This document shows positions 8,347 through 17,004 of a stretch of DNA of 64,000 nt, piece after piece. The position numbers and the translations under genes are program-made. Every line of letters begins with the position of its first letter. The stretch's first letter is position 1. The DNA is taken from contig NZ_PYFP01000001.1 in the NCBI RefSeq assembly GCF_003056055.1, forward strand, positions 992,001-1,056,000, given 5' to 3'. The notes below the pieces were generated by a model. That model did not search any database, was not told the DNA's origin, and was given only the letters and a program-made list of their open reading frames with translations. This stretch comes from Glaciimonas sp. PCH181 (lineage in GTDB: Bacteria > Pseudomonadota > Gammaproteobacteria > Burkholderiales > Burkholderiaceae_D).

Positions 8347-8936
8347 TTACAGTCGTGGTAATGACCGAACAATTTTCATCGTTTCTAAACTCACAGTAAT
8401 AACCCGTTGGAATAACTTGAATGGGTAGCTGGCATTCTGCATTGTTTCGGTTGCCCACAGATTGGCATCGTTGACGATACCGCTATCCTTGTGCTCACTC
8501 ACTGACTGCCGTTCCATCACCCACTCAAGCGCTGGTTTGCCGTTCACCACATAGTCATAGGCTTCAAGCGGAATGCCTGACATGGTAATTTTATGGTTGT
8601 AAATCACACGGGTTTTGTCGTGCTTCTCACCATTCTTTCCCTTGGCAAATTTCATCTGCTCCACTCTGAAGTCTTGCGGGCTAAAGCCATTCATTAGCAT
8701 GGCCCCACCTTCAATCTGAGTAGGGTAAGGCTGCATCTCTTCATAGCCTATGTGCAGGCCAGCTAAGGTTCTTCCAGCTTTAGAAAAAGCCCAGAAGTCT
8801 GCTGCCTTTGCCACCCGGGGAATGCGGGGCAGTTCCTTTGTCAAGTTGTCGGCATAACAGGTTTTGTAGTCATCTGAATGTAGTAAGCCATAGACATAGT
8901 AAAACAGGTCTTCATTATTCATAGCATTAACGATAC
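8347..8936 (-). pseudogene. Type ISP restriction-modification enzyme, C-terminal fragment
   Basis: The minus strand encodes the C-terminal part of a type ISP (single-chain type I-like) restriction-modification enzyme. Recognisable stretches are NNEDLFYYVYGLLHSDDY, ELPRIPRVAKAADFWAFS, AGRTLAGLHIGYEE and the end VSLETMKIVRSLPRL. In intact enzymes this region follows the methyltransferase domain and helps recognise the target. Upstream of about 8936 the frame stays open but no longer resembles the family, because that DNA is the methylase part read backwards. An inversion or rearranged deletion has therefore cut the gene, and the fragment has no start of its own. Type ISP chains are usually over 1,000 residues. 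Confidence 0.8.
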
Positions 8937-8937
8937 T

Positions 8938-9284
8938 TTGAAAATGGAGTTCGGACAAACCTTGGGCGATAAAAATGTCCACATTATTGACCCGTTCACA
9001 GGAACTGGCACATTCATTACACGGCTGTTGCAAAGTGGACTTATCAGCAAAGAGCAACTGGCTTACAAATACCAGCAAGAAATTCACGCCAATGAAATCG
9101 TTTTGCTTGCTTATTACATTGCAGCCATCAATATTGAGCAGGTCTAACATGACATCATGGGTGGGGATTATGTGCCATTCAACGGAATTTGTTTGACTGA
9201 CACTTTTGCTCTTTATGAAAAAGAGGACTTGGTAGATGCAGTTCTTACCGACAATAGTAGCCGCCGAAAAAAGCAAAAGAAATT
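8938..9284 (+). pseudogene. Type ISP enzyme, methyltransferase fragment (inverted)
   Basis: The plus strand encodes part of the N6-adenine methyltransferase domain of the same enzyme type. The SAM-binding motif I is intact (DPFTGTGTF), followed by LHANEIVLLAYYIAAI-like residues. At 9147 a TAA replaces what should be a Tyr codon. The same frame then continues HDIMGGDYVPFNGICLTDTF and ends where an IS256 fragment begins at about 9285. It is oriented opposite to the C-terminal fragment next door. The gene is dead through inversion, nonsense mutation and truncation. Confidence 0.8.
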
Positions 9285-9675
9285 GGATAAAGGCCATCAA
9301 GTGGGCGGCTTTGCCAGGCAACCATGCGTTCTTTGACGCTGTCGGTGACTTTGGAAATGAGGGCGGGCGACACATCGGCGTCATACATTTCCTTGAAGGT
9401 AGCGACGATTTCACGCGTGGTCATGCCCTTGGCGTACAGGCTCAGAATCTGATCGTCCATATGGGTGAGCCGGGTCTGCTGCTTTTTAACCAGTTGCGGT
9501 TCAAACGACCCTTCCCGATCCCGCGGCGTGGTGATTTCCACTTCGCCGTACTGGCTCTTCAGGGTCTTGCTCGACGAGCCGTTACGGACATTGCTCAGTG
9601 CACGGGGTTGATGTTTCTCGAAGCCAAGATGCTCGCGCATTTCGGCATTGAGCGCTGCTTCTACCGTCATTTTTA
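9285..9675 (-). pseudogene. IS256-family transposase, N-terminal fragment
   Basis: The minus strand encodes about 130 residues of an IS256 transposase N-terminal region ([59 protein letters not shown]). It stops just before the first catalytic Asp, so no catalytic residue is left. Both element ends are missing: on one side it is fused to hsdR sequence, on the other to the type ISP methylase. This is a recombination scar rather than a simple insertion. It is a different, more diverged element than the complete IS256 at 27634. Confidence 0.85.
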
Positions 9676-9835
9676 ATAATTGCTGCGTCAGATTGTCGCG
9701 CCATATTCCCGTCTCGATCGAACGGTTGCTCTCTCGCTTATTCCATTCACCAAGATAGCGATAGCCCAGATAATCGGGCCGCGTCTCGTTGGTGAACAGT
9801 TCGATGACGCGGTTTTGCGTTCGGAGCGTGGTTGT
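9676..9835 (-). pseudogene. hsdR: Type I restriction subunit HsdR, N-terminal fragment
   Basis: In one minus-strand frame the sequence reads [20 protein letters not shown], then [20 protein letters not shown], the characteristic first 50 residues of HsdR, the motor and nuclease subunit of type I restriction enzymes. It begins right after the stop of the DUF262 gene. There is no start codon in this frame; the neighbouring frame reads ERKT just before, suggesting a short deletion that shifted the frame. Beyond NLTQQ the sequence becomes IS256 transposase. The nuclease and helicase domains are absent, so this locus cannot restrict as a type I enzyme. Confidence 0.78.
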
Positions 9836-9843
9836 TCAAGCAG

Positions 9844-12267
9844 TCAAAATTCCGTTTCAGACTTTTTGGATAAAACACTGACCAGACGTCGCAATATCTG
9901 AACGATGCTTCCGTATCCGACCGGCCGCACCAAGTTCTTTTGTTCTTCATAAAAGCCCATTTCACTCATGAGCGATACTTCGACTTCGGTAATCCCAGGC
10001 GACGTACTTCGATCGACAACAATCCTCAATCCAGCATGGCAAGACTCAATGGCAAAATTGACGCGAAACTTGGCACCAACAAAGGACAGCCGCACTTGGG
10101 GTTCAATTGATGATTCTGACACTGTGTTGTAGCCGACTATCTCCAATGGCTTCAACTGCTCGTCTAAAGAAATTGTTGTCTTATCCTGATAAAGCGCGTA
10201 GCTGAATAATTCGGCGTGAGCACCGTTCATTTGCAGCCTTTTCAGCAGGTAAACCTTGTTGTCATTGACCTTGCGAATTTTTCTTTCGAGGCAATAATCG
10301 ATCACCTGAGAGTGTTTCACGATCTCATCGCGCCAAGGAACCAAGTCAATCGCGCTCTCGATAATGTGCTCTAGCTGCGGCAAGATTGGTACTGCACCAT
10401 CCAGGCGCTCCCATAAACTCTTGAGATGCAATCTACGTCCGACTGCATCGGCCTTACCCCCTCTCAAGAATCGTTTCCAACTGTCGGGGTTGTCAGCATT
10501 GTTCGTTCCAAACGACTGGTTGCTTCCAATTGGCATCAGGTAATCCCCAACGACCAACAAGGCCCGTTGCCAAAGATATAAACTCCTTGCGGCACCAATT
10601 GGCTCTGTCAGTCCATCTTTATCGAAGGTCAACGTCGCTTTGGCGAAAAAGTCGTCGAAGACCGCCTGTTTTTCCTTATGTTCGAGCTCTGACCAAGCAT
10701 CTGCGGAGCTACCGATCATCACCTCTAGCAAACTGGAAAAGTCCAAGAGAAACTCGATCTGGCCTTCAAAATAGCCATGCCCCTCGGCCTGTTCAATCCG
10801 GTTACGCCAGCCGGAATCTGCAAGCATCAGCTTCGCCTTAAGCACTTCTTCTTGCACCTGCTGCGGACTAAAACCACCCAATCGCGTTGCATCCATCTCA
10901 GCGAAATGGACAAGAATTTGTCTGCTCTCCGGCAAAAGCTTGCGCAGGCTTGCCATGCAGCGCTGGAACACGTCAACGTGGTCATAACTGGTGTTAACCG
11001 CCAAATTCGATACTACCCGCATCCATTCCTGAAGCTCATCAGCCGTTACCGCAGTCGGCCATTGCGTCAGATACAGGACAAAGGCATTGAATTGCAGCAG
11101 TTCGGCGTAGTTAAGGGCTGCGGGTGATTTGATCGCCTTCTGGAACAAGGCTTCTTCATCGAAGTAGCGCTTTCTACCCATTTGTCGGGTTAATTTTCCT
11201 TCGCCCGTACTCCATGCATCCAATAGTGCCATCAACTGAATAGCGAAATCGCGCGTCAGCCAGCCGCCATCGCGCAAAGTAGAATAGTTCACGGTAACCT
11301 GTTTATTCTGGAGCGCCGAAGTATCTTTTGCGAACGTCTTGCTTTCAGGATCCAAGCTTAGTTGGGCAACGGTCCAGAGCAAGTTCATTACCTCTGCGTC
11401 AAATACCTTGCTCCCCCTCGACCGATAACTCCAGAAGAAATCCGTCCACTGTGTATCCATCCGCTGTGCAAAGAAATCACGCACACTCCAGCTCTTCTCG
11501 CCTATTTGTCGCCGCTCAGTAGGAAACAATGTCTTCAGATCTTCTTCAAAGCGAGCCTTGAAAGTTTCGAACGACGTCAGTGGCTTTCCACGCGCATTCA
11601 TCTTGATATAGAGGTCATCAGAAAGGCCAAAGTTCTCAAGTTGAAGCAATTGAAAGGTAATGGCTGGCTGCTTGTCATCCAATAGCCGGACATACAATCC
11701 GGTGCTTGTCCCGAAACGGCCATGTATGGCGTCCAACATCGTCAGTGCTGACTGAATCGTCGGATCAAGTCGCCAGCTCAAGAAAAACCAGTGTTGGTCC
11801 TCCAGTAGTTTTTTAATCGACAAAACTCCGTCAGGAAGAACTTCCGGAACAAAACGCACCAAATCATCAAAGAATTCAGCGCTGCTTGGCCTTACCTTGT
11901 AGCTGAAGCGCGAATGCCGGCCATTCCATAAGCGCTCTTGAAAATCAGACAATTCCCCATCTCGCCACGCCAAGTACCAGTGCAACAAGAGGAGTGTCGT
12001 CAGGCGTTGTTGTCCATCCAGCGGGAGAAAGTAAGACCCGTCGGCGTCCTCTTCCATGCTACCGTAAATGAAATCCAGATTCATTGGCGTCGCTCGGTGC
12101 GTAGACTCAGGATCCAGTGCGGTGTGCAGCGCATTTAGGAAATCAAGACGGACTTCTGCTTCCGTTTCACGCCCTTGTGCGTAGTCGCGCTGAATCTGCG
12201 GCACCTCAATCCTGCTACATTGATCTAGCAGACCAACGAACGTTGTCGCATTGTTCATATCACTCAT
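9844..12267 (-). CDS. DUF262 protein (GmrS-like), large
   Basis: An 807-residue DUF262 protein. DUF262 is the ParB-like nucleotide-binding domain of GmrS and related modification-dependent restriction proteins. Its signatures are present: IQRDYAQGR (residues 25-33), PLDGQQRLTTLLL (about 82-95) and DLYIKMNARGKPLTSFETFK further on. The long C-terminal half has no HNH motif that I recognise. The start is the ATG at 12267, which overlaps the previous gene as ATGAGTGA and has a GAGGGGG ribosome site; a TTG 18 bases upstream is less likely. It pairs with the next DUF262 gene inside a type I restriction locus, between hsdS and hsdR remnants. The frame is intact although the type I genes around it are dead. 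Confidence 0.85.
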   Translation of the reverse strand: MSDMNNATTFVGLLDQCSRIEVPQIQRDYAQGRETEAEVRLDFLNALHTALDPESTHRATPMNLDFIYGSMEEDADGSYFLPLDGQQRLTTLLLLHWYLAWRDGELSDFQERLWNGRHSRFSYKVRPSSAEFFDDLVRFVPEVLPDGVLSIKKLLEDQHWFFLSWRLDPTIQSALTMLDAIHGRFGTSTGLYVRLLDDKQPAITFQLLQLENFGLSDDLYIKMNARGKPLTSFETFKARFEEDLKTLFPTERRQIGEKSWSVRDFFAQRMDTQWTDFFWSYRSRGSKVFDAEVMNLLWTVAQLSLDPESKTFAKDTSALQNKQVTVNYSTLRDGGWLTRDFAIQLMALLDAWSTGEGKLTRQMGRKRYFDEEALFQKAIKSPAALNYAELLQFNAFVLYLTQWPTAVTADELQEWMRVVSNLAVNTSYDHVDVFQRCMASLRKLLPESRQILVHFAEMDATRLGGFSPQQVQEEVLKAKLMLADSGWRNRIEQAEGHGYFEGQIEFLLDFSSLLEVMIGSSADAWSELEHKEKQAVFDDFFAKATLTFDKDGLTEPIGAARSLYLWQRALLVVGDYLMPIGSNQSFGTNNADNPDSWKRFLRGGKADAVGRRLHLKSLWERLDGAVPILPQLEHIIESAIDLVPWRDEIVKHSQVIDYCLERKIRKVNDNKVYLLKRLQMNGAHAELFSYALYQDKTTISLDEQLKPLEIVGYNTVSESSIEPQVRLSFVGAKFRVNFAIESCHAGLRIVVDRSTSPGITEVEVSLMSEMGFYEEQKNLVRPVGYGSIVQILRRLVSVLSKKSETEF

Positions 12268-14026
12268 GAACCCATTCCCCCTCAAAGAAATTTTTCAGAG
12301 TTTCGTTCATCGCCACGCGGTAACCTTCATTGTCCGCTTGCGTCCAGAACATCGCATGCTCCACCTGTGAGCTATAGCATTTCAAGAACACATTGCGCGT
12401 ACACAAGGGCACATAAACACCGTCGCGATCCAGCGCCAAGACACGTTGCCGTTTGACCGCAAAGACGGCATTTTTGTAACTGCGGTTAGTAGTCGCGTCT
12501 AGAAGTACCAGATTGGCAATGCTGTTGTCGGGCTCTTCCTCGTCAAGTTCTTGAAAGTGTTTCAGCACGCTCTCGTAAATTACTTCAAACTGTGCCATTG
12601 CTTCGACGGGCGGCAGCCCCATGAACTGTCCGATCTCCGCCAATAATTCAGGCGCCTCTGCGGCAGCTTTAAGATATCCCTGGCAATGCGCCAGCCATTC
12701 ACGTTGGCCGGTCAAACGACCCGGCCTTGCTGTGGCAATCGAACGCACATGCTCGATGTCCCAACGTTCTGTCTTGAACCCTTCAAACTGGAATCGCAAG
12801 TTAGACGCCGGATTGCGAAGCAGTGTGGCCAGATTGAAAAGCAGCAGGATCGTGCGAATTTGCACAGAGTGACGGCCGTATTCCAGCATGTCTAACTTGT
12901 TGGCAATGAGCTCGCGCAGCACCTCGCCGTCAGCGATGTTGTTGAGGTTTGACCTTATAGCACGTTCAAATATTTTCTCCCTGAGCGCTTCCTTAAAGCT
13001 CCTTTTTGCTCTCTTTTCTGCTAACTTTCGTAATTCGTTGACATCCATGCCCGACCAGATCAGAAAGCCAACCAAGTGATAAAGCCGGCGATCCCTAAAC
13101 CACTCTTCTAACTGCATGAACGCCCTCTTGACGACAAGCCATTCCTTCTCGATATCAGCTCCTTTTTCATTGAGCTTTTGACTGAAATGGTAAAAAGTGG
13201 CGTAGGTATCAACGCTCGCACGCATGCCATCTTCGCGTGCAATCAAGTCGAACAAGAAACCAATTCGGTTGCCGCGCAGCTGGGTGTCATTACTCAGGAA
13301 ACACCAGAACTCATTGTCCTGAAGCGCCTTCTCTAGTTGATCCCACTCCAACGCAATCTGCAACAGCGACGATTCAGCGCCTTTTCCGTGCTTGGACCGA
13401 CGTAAAAACAGCGCCCTAATCAGTTCACCGTTACTTAGTGGTATCTTACCCACATTCAGTCTGGTGAAGGCATCCACCGGATCCTCGTCTGCTGCCAGTT
13501 GAAACCAGATCACTTTGGCCTGATTTAGCAGCGCCGACTTAATAGCCTCGACCTCGCTATCGTGGCTTTCAAACCACGCCTCTATCGTCTTCACAGCCTG
13601 GTCAACATGAAAGAAGTCAATATTGCTTTGCGCTCGCTCATCCGACGGTATATTAAGAAATTCAAGCAGACCGGGCCGCGTCTCGTACTCCAACGTGTAG
13701 AGTTTTTGCTGATAGCGCACGGCCAGTCGGTCATTAAAATGTCGCAAGATGAGCAGCAATGTGGTTAGACGCTGCTGTCCATCGACCACCTCAAAGGCGT
13801 CGTCTTCATTAAGCCGCAGGACCAGTGGCTGTAGGCAATAGAATTCTTCCGGCTGAGGGCTTTCACGCTGCGTGAAATCGCGAATATCTTCCAGCAACTG
13901 CGTTACCTGCTGAGGCTCCCAGCGGTAGCCCCGTTGATACGCCGGGATGCGATAACGAATGGGTTGATCATCACCATCGACGCGCAGATCGTTCACCTTT
14001 GTCAGCGAAATTTGCTGTTCGCTCAT
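12260..14026 (-). CDS. DUF262-DUF1524 protein (GmrSD-like)
   Basis: A 588-residue protein with an N-terminal DUF262 domain (IPAYQRGYRW at 27-36, DGQQRLTT at 82-89) and a C-terminal DUF1524/HNH-type nuclease region (WDIEHV near 430, IANLVLLDATTNRSYKN near 500). In GmrSD and relatives the first domain binds nucleotide and the second cuts DNA carrying modified bases. The HNH part here shows the DIEH core and the NLVLLD...N...KN pattern, so it is probably active. The ATG overlaps the stop of the truncated hsdM-hsdS gene (ATGA), and its own end overlaps the next DUF262 gene, so all three are one operon. Retained frames suggest selection on this pair. Confidence 0.87.
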   Translation of the reverse strand: MSEQQISLTKVNDLRVDGDDQPIRYRIPAYQRGYRWEPQQVTQLLEDIRDFTQRESPQPEEFYCLQPLVLRLNEDDAFEVVDGQQRLTTLLLILRHFNDRLAVRYQQKLYTLEYETRPGLLEFLNIPSDERAQSNIDFFHVDQAVKTIEAWFESHDSEVEAIKSALLNQAKVIWFQLAADEDPVDAFTRLNVGKIPLSNGELIRALFLRRSKHGKGAESSLLQIALEWDQLEKALQDNEFWCFLSNDTQLRGNRIGFLFDLIAREDGMRASVDTYATFYHFSQKLNEKGADIEKEWLVVKRAFMQLEEWFRDRRLYHLVGFLIWSGMDVNELRKLAEKRAKRSFKEALREKIFERAIRSNLNNIADGEVLRELIANKLDMLEYGRHSVQIRTILLLFNLATLLRNPASNLRFQFEGFKTERWDIEHVRSIATARPGRLTGQREWLAHCQGYLKAAAEAPELLAEIGQFMGLPPVEAMAQFEVIYESVLKHFQELDEEEPDNSIANLVLLDATTNRSYKNAVFAVKRQRVLALDRDGVYVPLCTRNVFLKCYSSQVEHAMFWTQADNEGYRVAMNETLKNFFEGEWVHE

Positions 14027-14289
14027 AATAATTGTGTCCTTCCGGTGAGCAATTCCTGCATCATGGCGTGCTTCAGATCGCGGGTCTTGTCGCGCCGCGC
14101 CATGAGCGCCGAAAGTTCGGCGTCCATGCCCTTGAGCGCGATCATGTCCTTGAAGCTAGCACCCTTGGGGATCGTCGCCGGCGGAGCGAAGTCATCGCTA
14201 TTGCCGTACTTGTCGCTGATGTATTTGATCAACAGCAGAAACAGGACGTAAACGACGGAAGGATTCAATTCAAACCACCTTTTGCTCAT
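14023..14289 (-). pseudogene. HsdM-HsdS deletion fusion, 88 codons
   Basis: The first 55 residues (FELNPSVVYVLFLLLIKYIS, then DKYG...IPKGASFKDMIALKG) resemble the N-terminal region of a type I methylase subunit, HsdM. The last 33 (MDAELSALMARRDKTRDLKH, then AMMQELLTGRTQLL) are the classic C-terminal helix end of a specificity subunit, HsdS. Everything between is gone, yet the frame is continuous. This is an in-frame deletion of well over 2 kb joining two neighbouring genes. The product has no methyltransferase or DNA-recognition domain. The stop still overlaps the DUF262 start (ATGA), preserving translational coupling. Confidence 0.75.
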
Positions 14290-14363
14290 TACTTACTCAA
14301 TATCTAATCAAATCGACAAGAAGATACATCAGCTTTTTTCTGAAGGCAATTGATTTCACGATT

Positions 14364-14723
14364 TCAGTAGGGCTTCGTGTCCAGCTCCTCAATTGCCCGC
14401 GTCAGCATTTCTCGAAGCTCAAATTGAGCAGAATCGGCCAGCTCTGTTCGGCCGGTCATGATGTAGAAGGCCTGCATCACCTGACTGGAACGTCGCGCCA
14501 GCAAAATCAAGTCAGGTGCACTTGGCCCCGTCGAGCAGCGAGCCAAGGAGACGCTAACCAAGGCCGGCTCGACGTTAAACGCGAGGGTAGGCAGGCGCTT
14601 TGCAATGCCTACGCGGTGCGCGAGCTTAATGAGGGTGAGCCAGAGGAAGAGATCAACACCCGGCGGCACATGTGAGACGAGCGCGCAATTGATACCGACA
14701 CCTCGGTAGCACGCTCCAGCCAA
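14364..14723 (-). CDS. Hypothetical protein
   Basis: A 119-codon frame beginning with TTG, possibly starting slightly upstream and overlapping the PLD gene. Not recognised. It contains a hydrophobic VDLFLWLTLIKLAH segment and a helical end (ELREMLTRAIEELDTKPY). It lies between the PLD-type nuclease gene and the hsdM-hsdS fusion, all on the same strand, and may be a C-terminal fragment of a lost gene. Coding status is uncertain. Confidence 0.4.
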   Translation of the reverse strand: MAGACYRGVGINCALVSHVPPGVDLFLWLTLIKLAHRVGIAKRLPTLAFNVEPALVSVSLARCSTGPSAPDLILLARRSSQVMQAFYIMTGRTELADSAQFELREMLTRAIEELDTKPY

Positions 14724-14743
14724 TATAACACCCTGTTCTCCGC

Positions 14744-16051
14744 TCAGTCCGCCCAGTACGCGTAGTTGAACAGGGCATCAAGCTCGCCTAGATTCGCCAG
14801 CCCTAAGGCAGCGCAAACCCGCTTCGCTTTGGCGCAAAAATCCGCGTAGAGGGTCGCATCGACATTGCTTTTGTTCGGCTTCGCTGGAAAGGTTCGGTAT
14901 CCCGCAAGCGTCATGCCATTAACTGAGTTCTGGTTCATGACCGCAAAACGCAACGGATCGAAGGTGTGCAAGGCCTCCGTGAGTACGTTGGTTCCCGCTC
15001 TCGGAATACGCGACAAATAACCGTGTAACTGGGAGTAAGCGTCTTCGGCACTGAGTTTAGGATTGGTCTGTAATCGGGCGTACAAGTCGCGCATCCCAGC
15101 TTGAAAGACGAGGCCTTGCTGCGCAACGATATTCTTGCCGCGTTCAAGGCCACCGGAATGCCAACCCGATCCTGACACTAGTGGTTCGTAATACGTCATG
15201 AACTGCGCCGAAGTGCAAACAGGTTGCGTCCGAAGTCCATCCAAATAACCGCGCGCGTTTGCGTGCCTTCGGACTCGCGCGCCCTGTTGAGAGATGAACC
15301 CGGAGGCAGTTGGATCTGCTTTCATCAGCGTCAGAATCGATAGGAGTGTCGGCAGGTAGACTGCCCCCTTGCTTGACGGCGTGATCTTTGAACTCTTACA
15401 GTCAACCTCGGCGTTCAACTTGGCGGCGCGGTTGTGCAATGCGTAAATCTTGTGGCACCGCGCGTATTCGTCCAAACGCTCTTGCGTGGCCACCTCGATT
15501 TCTCCACTCTGGAGCAGATCTGCGATTTCTGAAGCCACCTGATCGGCCAGCGTGCAATCGGACGATTCAGTGAACAACGAAAATTCATGATTGAGCGATA
15601 GCCCCCCAGCTGTGAGATTGGCCGACCCAATCACAACCTTGCAGGACGCGTCTGCATACTGAAAAGCGTAGGCCTTAGGATGAAAGGTCCGCATCCTGTT
15701 CTGCCCGCTGATGAAAAATTCAAATTGATCGGGGTACCAGTCCACGAGCGCAAAAAGCGCTTCCAGAACCGGCGGCTCGGTGTGATAGAAATCTAGGCCG
15801 ACGACGAATCGTGCTGACAGTCCGGCGTCCAGCGCAGCACACAGCGTCGTCTCCAATTTCGCGTAGCCAGACGAACGGGCAAAGGCAACCATGCAATCTA
15901 GCTGCGTGGCAGCTTGAAATAGCGCTTCAACGCTCACACTGTGATCCGCCGCCTGCGCCGAATTTACAAGCAACTGGGTCGTCGACACCCCCGCAACTGG
16001 AAGTTTTACCGTTCTGACGAGATTCGCGGACTCCATTGAAGTGACTGGCAT
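14744..16051 (-). CDS. PLD-family nuclease-like protein
   Basis: A 435-residue protein with a phospholipase D-like catalytic half in its first 200 residues. The HKD-type motif appears as H124-P-K126 followed by IGSANLTAGGLSLNHE (about 141-156), the form seen in restriction nucleases of the NgoFVII/BfiI type and in PLD-domain helicase partners. The C-terminal half is not recognised. The start chosen is the ATG at 16051 with AAAGG nine bases upstream; a TTG 48 bases earlier lacks such a site. It reads toward the relic type I locus and is first in that minus-strand run, so it may be another defence nuclease of the locus. PLD nucleases usually need two HKD motifs, by dimerising when only one is present; only one is visible. 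Confidence 0.75.
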   Translation of the reverse strand: MPVTSMESANLVRTVKLPVAGVSTTQLLVNSAQAADHSVSVEALFQAATQLDCMVAFARSSGYAKLETTLCAALDAGLSARFVVGLDFYHTEPPVLEALFALVDWYPDQFEFFISGQNRMRTFHPKAYAFQYADASCKVVIGSANLTAGGLSLNHEFSLFTESSDCTLADQVASEIADLLQSGEIEVATQERLDEYARCHKIYALHNRAAKLNAEVDCKSSKITPSSKGAVYLPTLLSILTLMKADPTASGFISQQGARVRRHANARGYLDGLRTQPVCTSAQFMTYYEPLVSGSGWHSGGLERGKNIVAQQGLVFQAGMRDLYARLQTNPKLSAEDAYSQLHGYLSRIPRAGTNVLTEALHTFDPLRFAVMNQNSVNGMTLAGYRTFPAKPNKSNVDATLYADFCAKAKRVCAALGLANLGELDALFNYAYWAD

Positions 16052-16223
16052 AGCAGTTGGCCTTTGATCAAGAATGTGGTGCAAGTATAGCCTGAGCAAA
16101 TAAACCCTGATAGGGTGGCGAAGTCCCGGCGTTGTTCGGGGTTAACCAAGATTGCAGCATAGCAAACCGGTGCGCCATAATGTGTCGCAAGTAAAACCTT
16201 TAGTTCTACTTCCGCGAAAACGA

Positions 16224-16262
16224 CATAAAGAGAGCAAAGGATTTCTCCTTGCTCTCTTTATG
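16224..16262. repeat. Long near-perfect hairpin
   Basis: A 14-bp stem CATAAAGAGAGCAA / TTGCTCTCTTTATG, extended by GGA/TCC across one bulged A, with a loop of about four bases. It lies in the intergenic space between the divergent PLD gene and the membrane-protein gene. No long T run follows on either strand. It may be a two-way terminator, a structured leader or a protein-binding palindrome. Apart from this, 16052-16379 shows nothing else. Confidence 0.6.
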
Positions 16263-16379
16263 CCGCCATCCCATTCAAAAGATTTTCAGCCACATATCAC
16301 CTTATTGAGCATAGATATCGTCGCTCTCAACGATCGCAAAAAAATGCAATTTTAACCTCAATAACGCTTAAGGAATTCC

Positions 16380-16736
16380 ATGCACCAATATATTGTCGTC
16401 CCGACGTTCTACACTCTCTTCGCGACTTTAACGCTCGTCGTATTTCATCCATTCCTTTGTACAAAGAGCCGACAGGATTTAAAGGAAGCATTTAACGTCC
16501 ATCCTGCATTGGCAACTCCCATCCCTCCGCAACACTCACCTAGCTATACCCCGAGCTGCATTTACTTGGGCATGGCGCTGGTGGCATATGCCGTCATCGC
16601 TATCGGCAACGATGTTGAAATCGATATCAATCTGGCGATCTCTTCACTCATCATCTTGTTTGCCCTCACGCACATCCACATGTCGCCATTACGCGCCTTG
16701 CTTGACTCACCAGAAAACCGTCCTGTCCATTCGTAG
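16380..16736 (+). CDS. Small membrane protein
   Basis: A 118-residue protein with an N-terminal hydrophobic segment (FYTLFATLTLVVFHPFLC) and two more near the end (CIYLGMALVAYAVIAIG and INLAISSLIILFALTHI). No family recognised. The ATG has AAGGA eight bases upstream. It opens a run of plus-strand genes that continues to the YqaJ module, which on other Burkholderiales islands and plasmids is often preceded by such small membrane proteins. Confidence 0.6.
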   Translation: MHQYIVVPTFYTLFATLTLVVFHPFLCTKSRQDLKEAFNVHPALATPIPPQHSPSYTPSCIYLGMALVAYAVIAIGNDVEIDINLAISSLIILFALTHIHMSPLRALLDSPENRPVHS

Positions 16737-16813
16737 ACAATACATTTTTTTCACTCCTATCCTCAAACCCAGATGACTTGCTTAATCCACTAACTTCCCT
16801 CTCAGGAGTGCCC

Positions 16814-16945
16814 ATGGCATCAACTAACTTCCCGCTCGAAAATCTCGCCGCATTTGCCATCGTGGTTGTGGTGAGTGTTTTCTCCACTGTTTGTCTTGGT
16901 GCGTACATCACCAAAATAAAAAAGAATGGCAAATATGCCGCTTAA
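16814..16945 (+). CDS. 43-aa single-pass membrane protein
   Basis: A short gene with a strong ribosome site (CAGGAG, five bases before the ATG). The product starts MASTNFPLENL, has one membrane helix (AAFAIVVVVSVFSTVCLGAY) and a basic tail ending KKNGKYAA. No family recognised. The good Shine-Dalgarno, a clean helix and position between two real genes support coding. Confidence 0.6.
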   Translation: MASTNFPLENLAAFAIVVVVSVFSTVCLGAYITKIKKNGKYAA

Positions 16946-17004
16946 CCAAATACTTTCGCCAAGTACAGTCGCCCTCCCCCATGATTCGAAAGGAGTAGTA
17001 CTGC

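Noticed and set aside
8937..9414. N-terminal half of a 355-codon minus-strand frame ending at 8347
   Set aside because: This half is the type ISP methylase segment and IS256 fragment read backwards; only the part below about 8936 is real coding sequence.
16152..16355. 67-codon plus-strand frame over the hairpin at 16224
   Set aside because: No ribosome site, and the frame runs through the long inverted repeat; better explained as non-coding.
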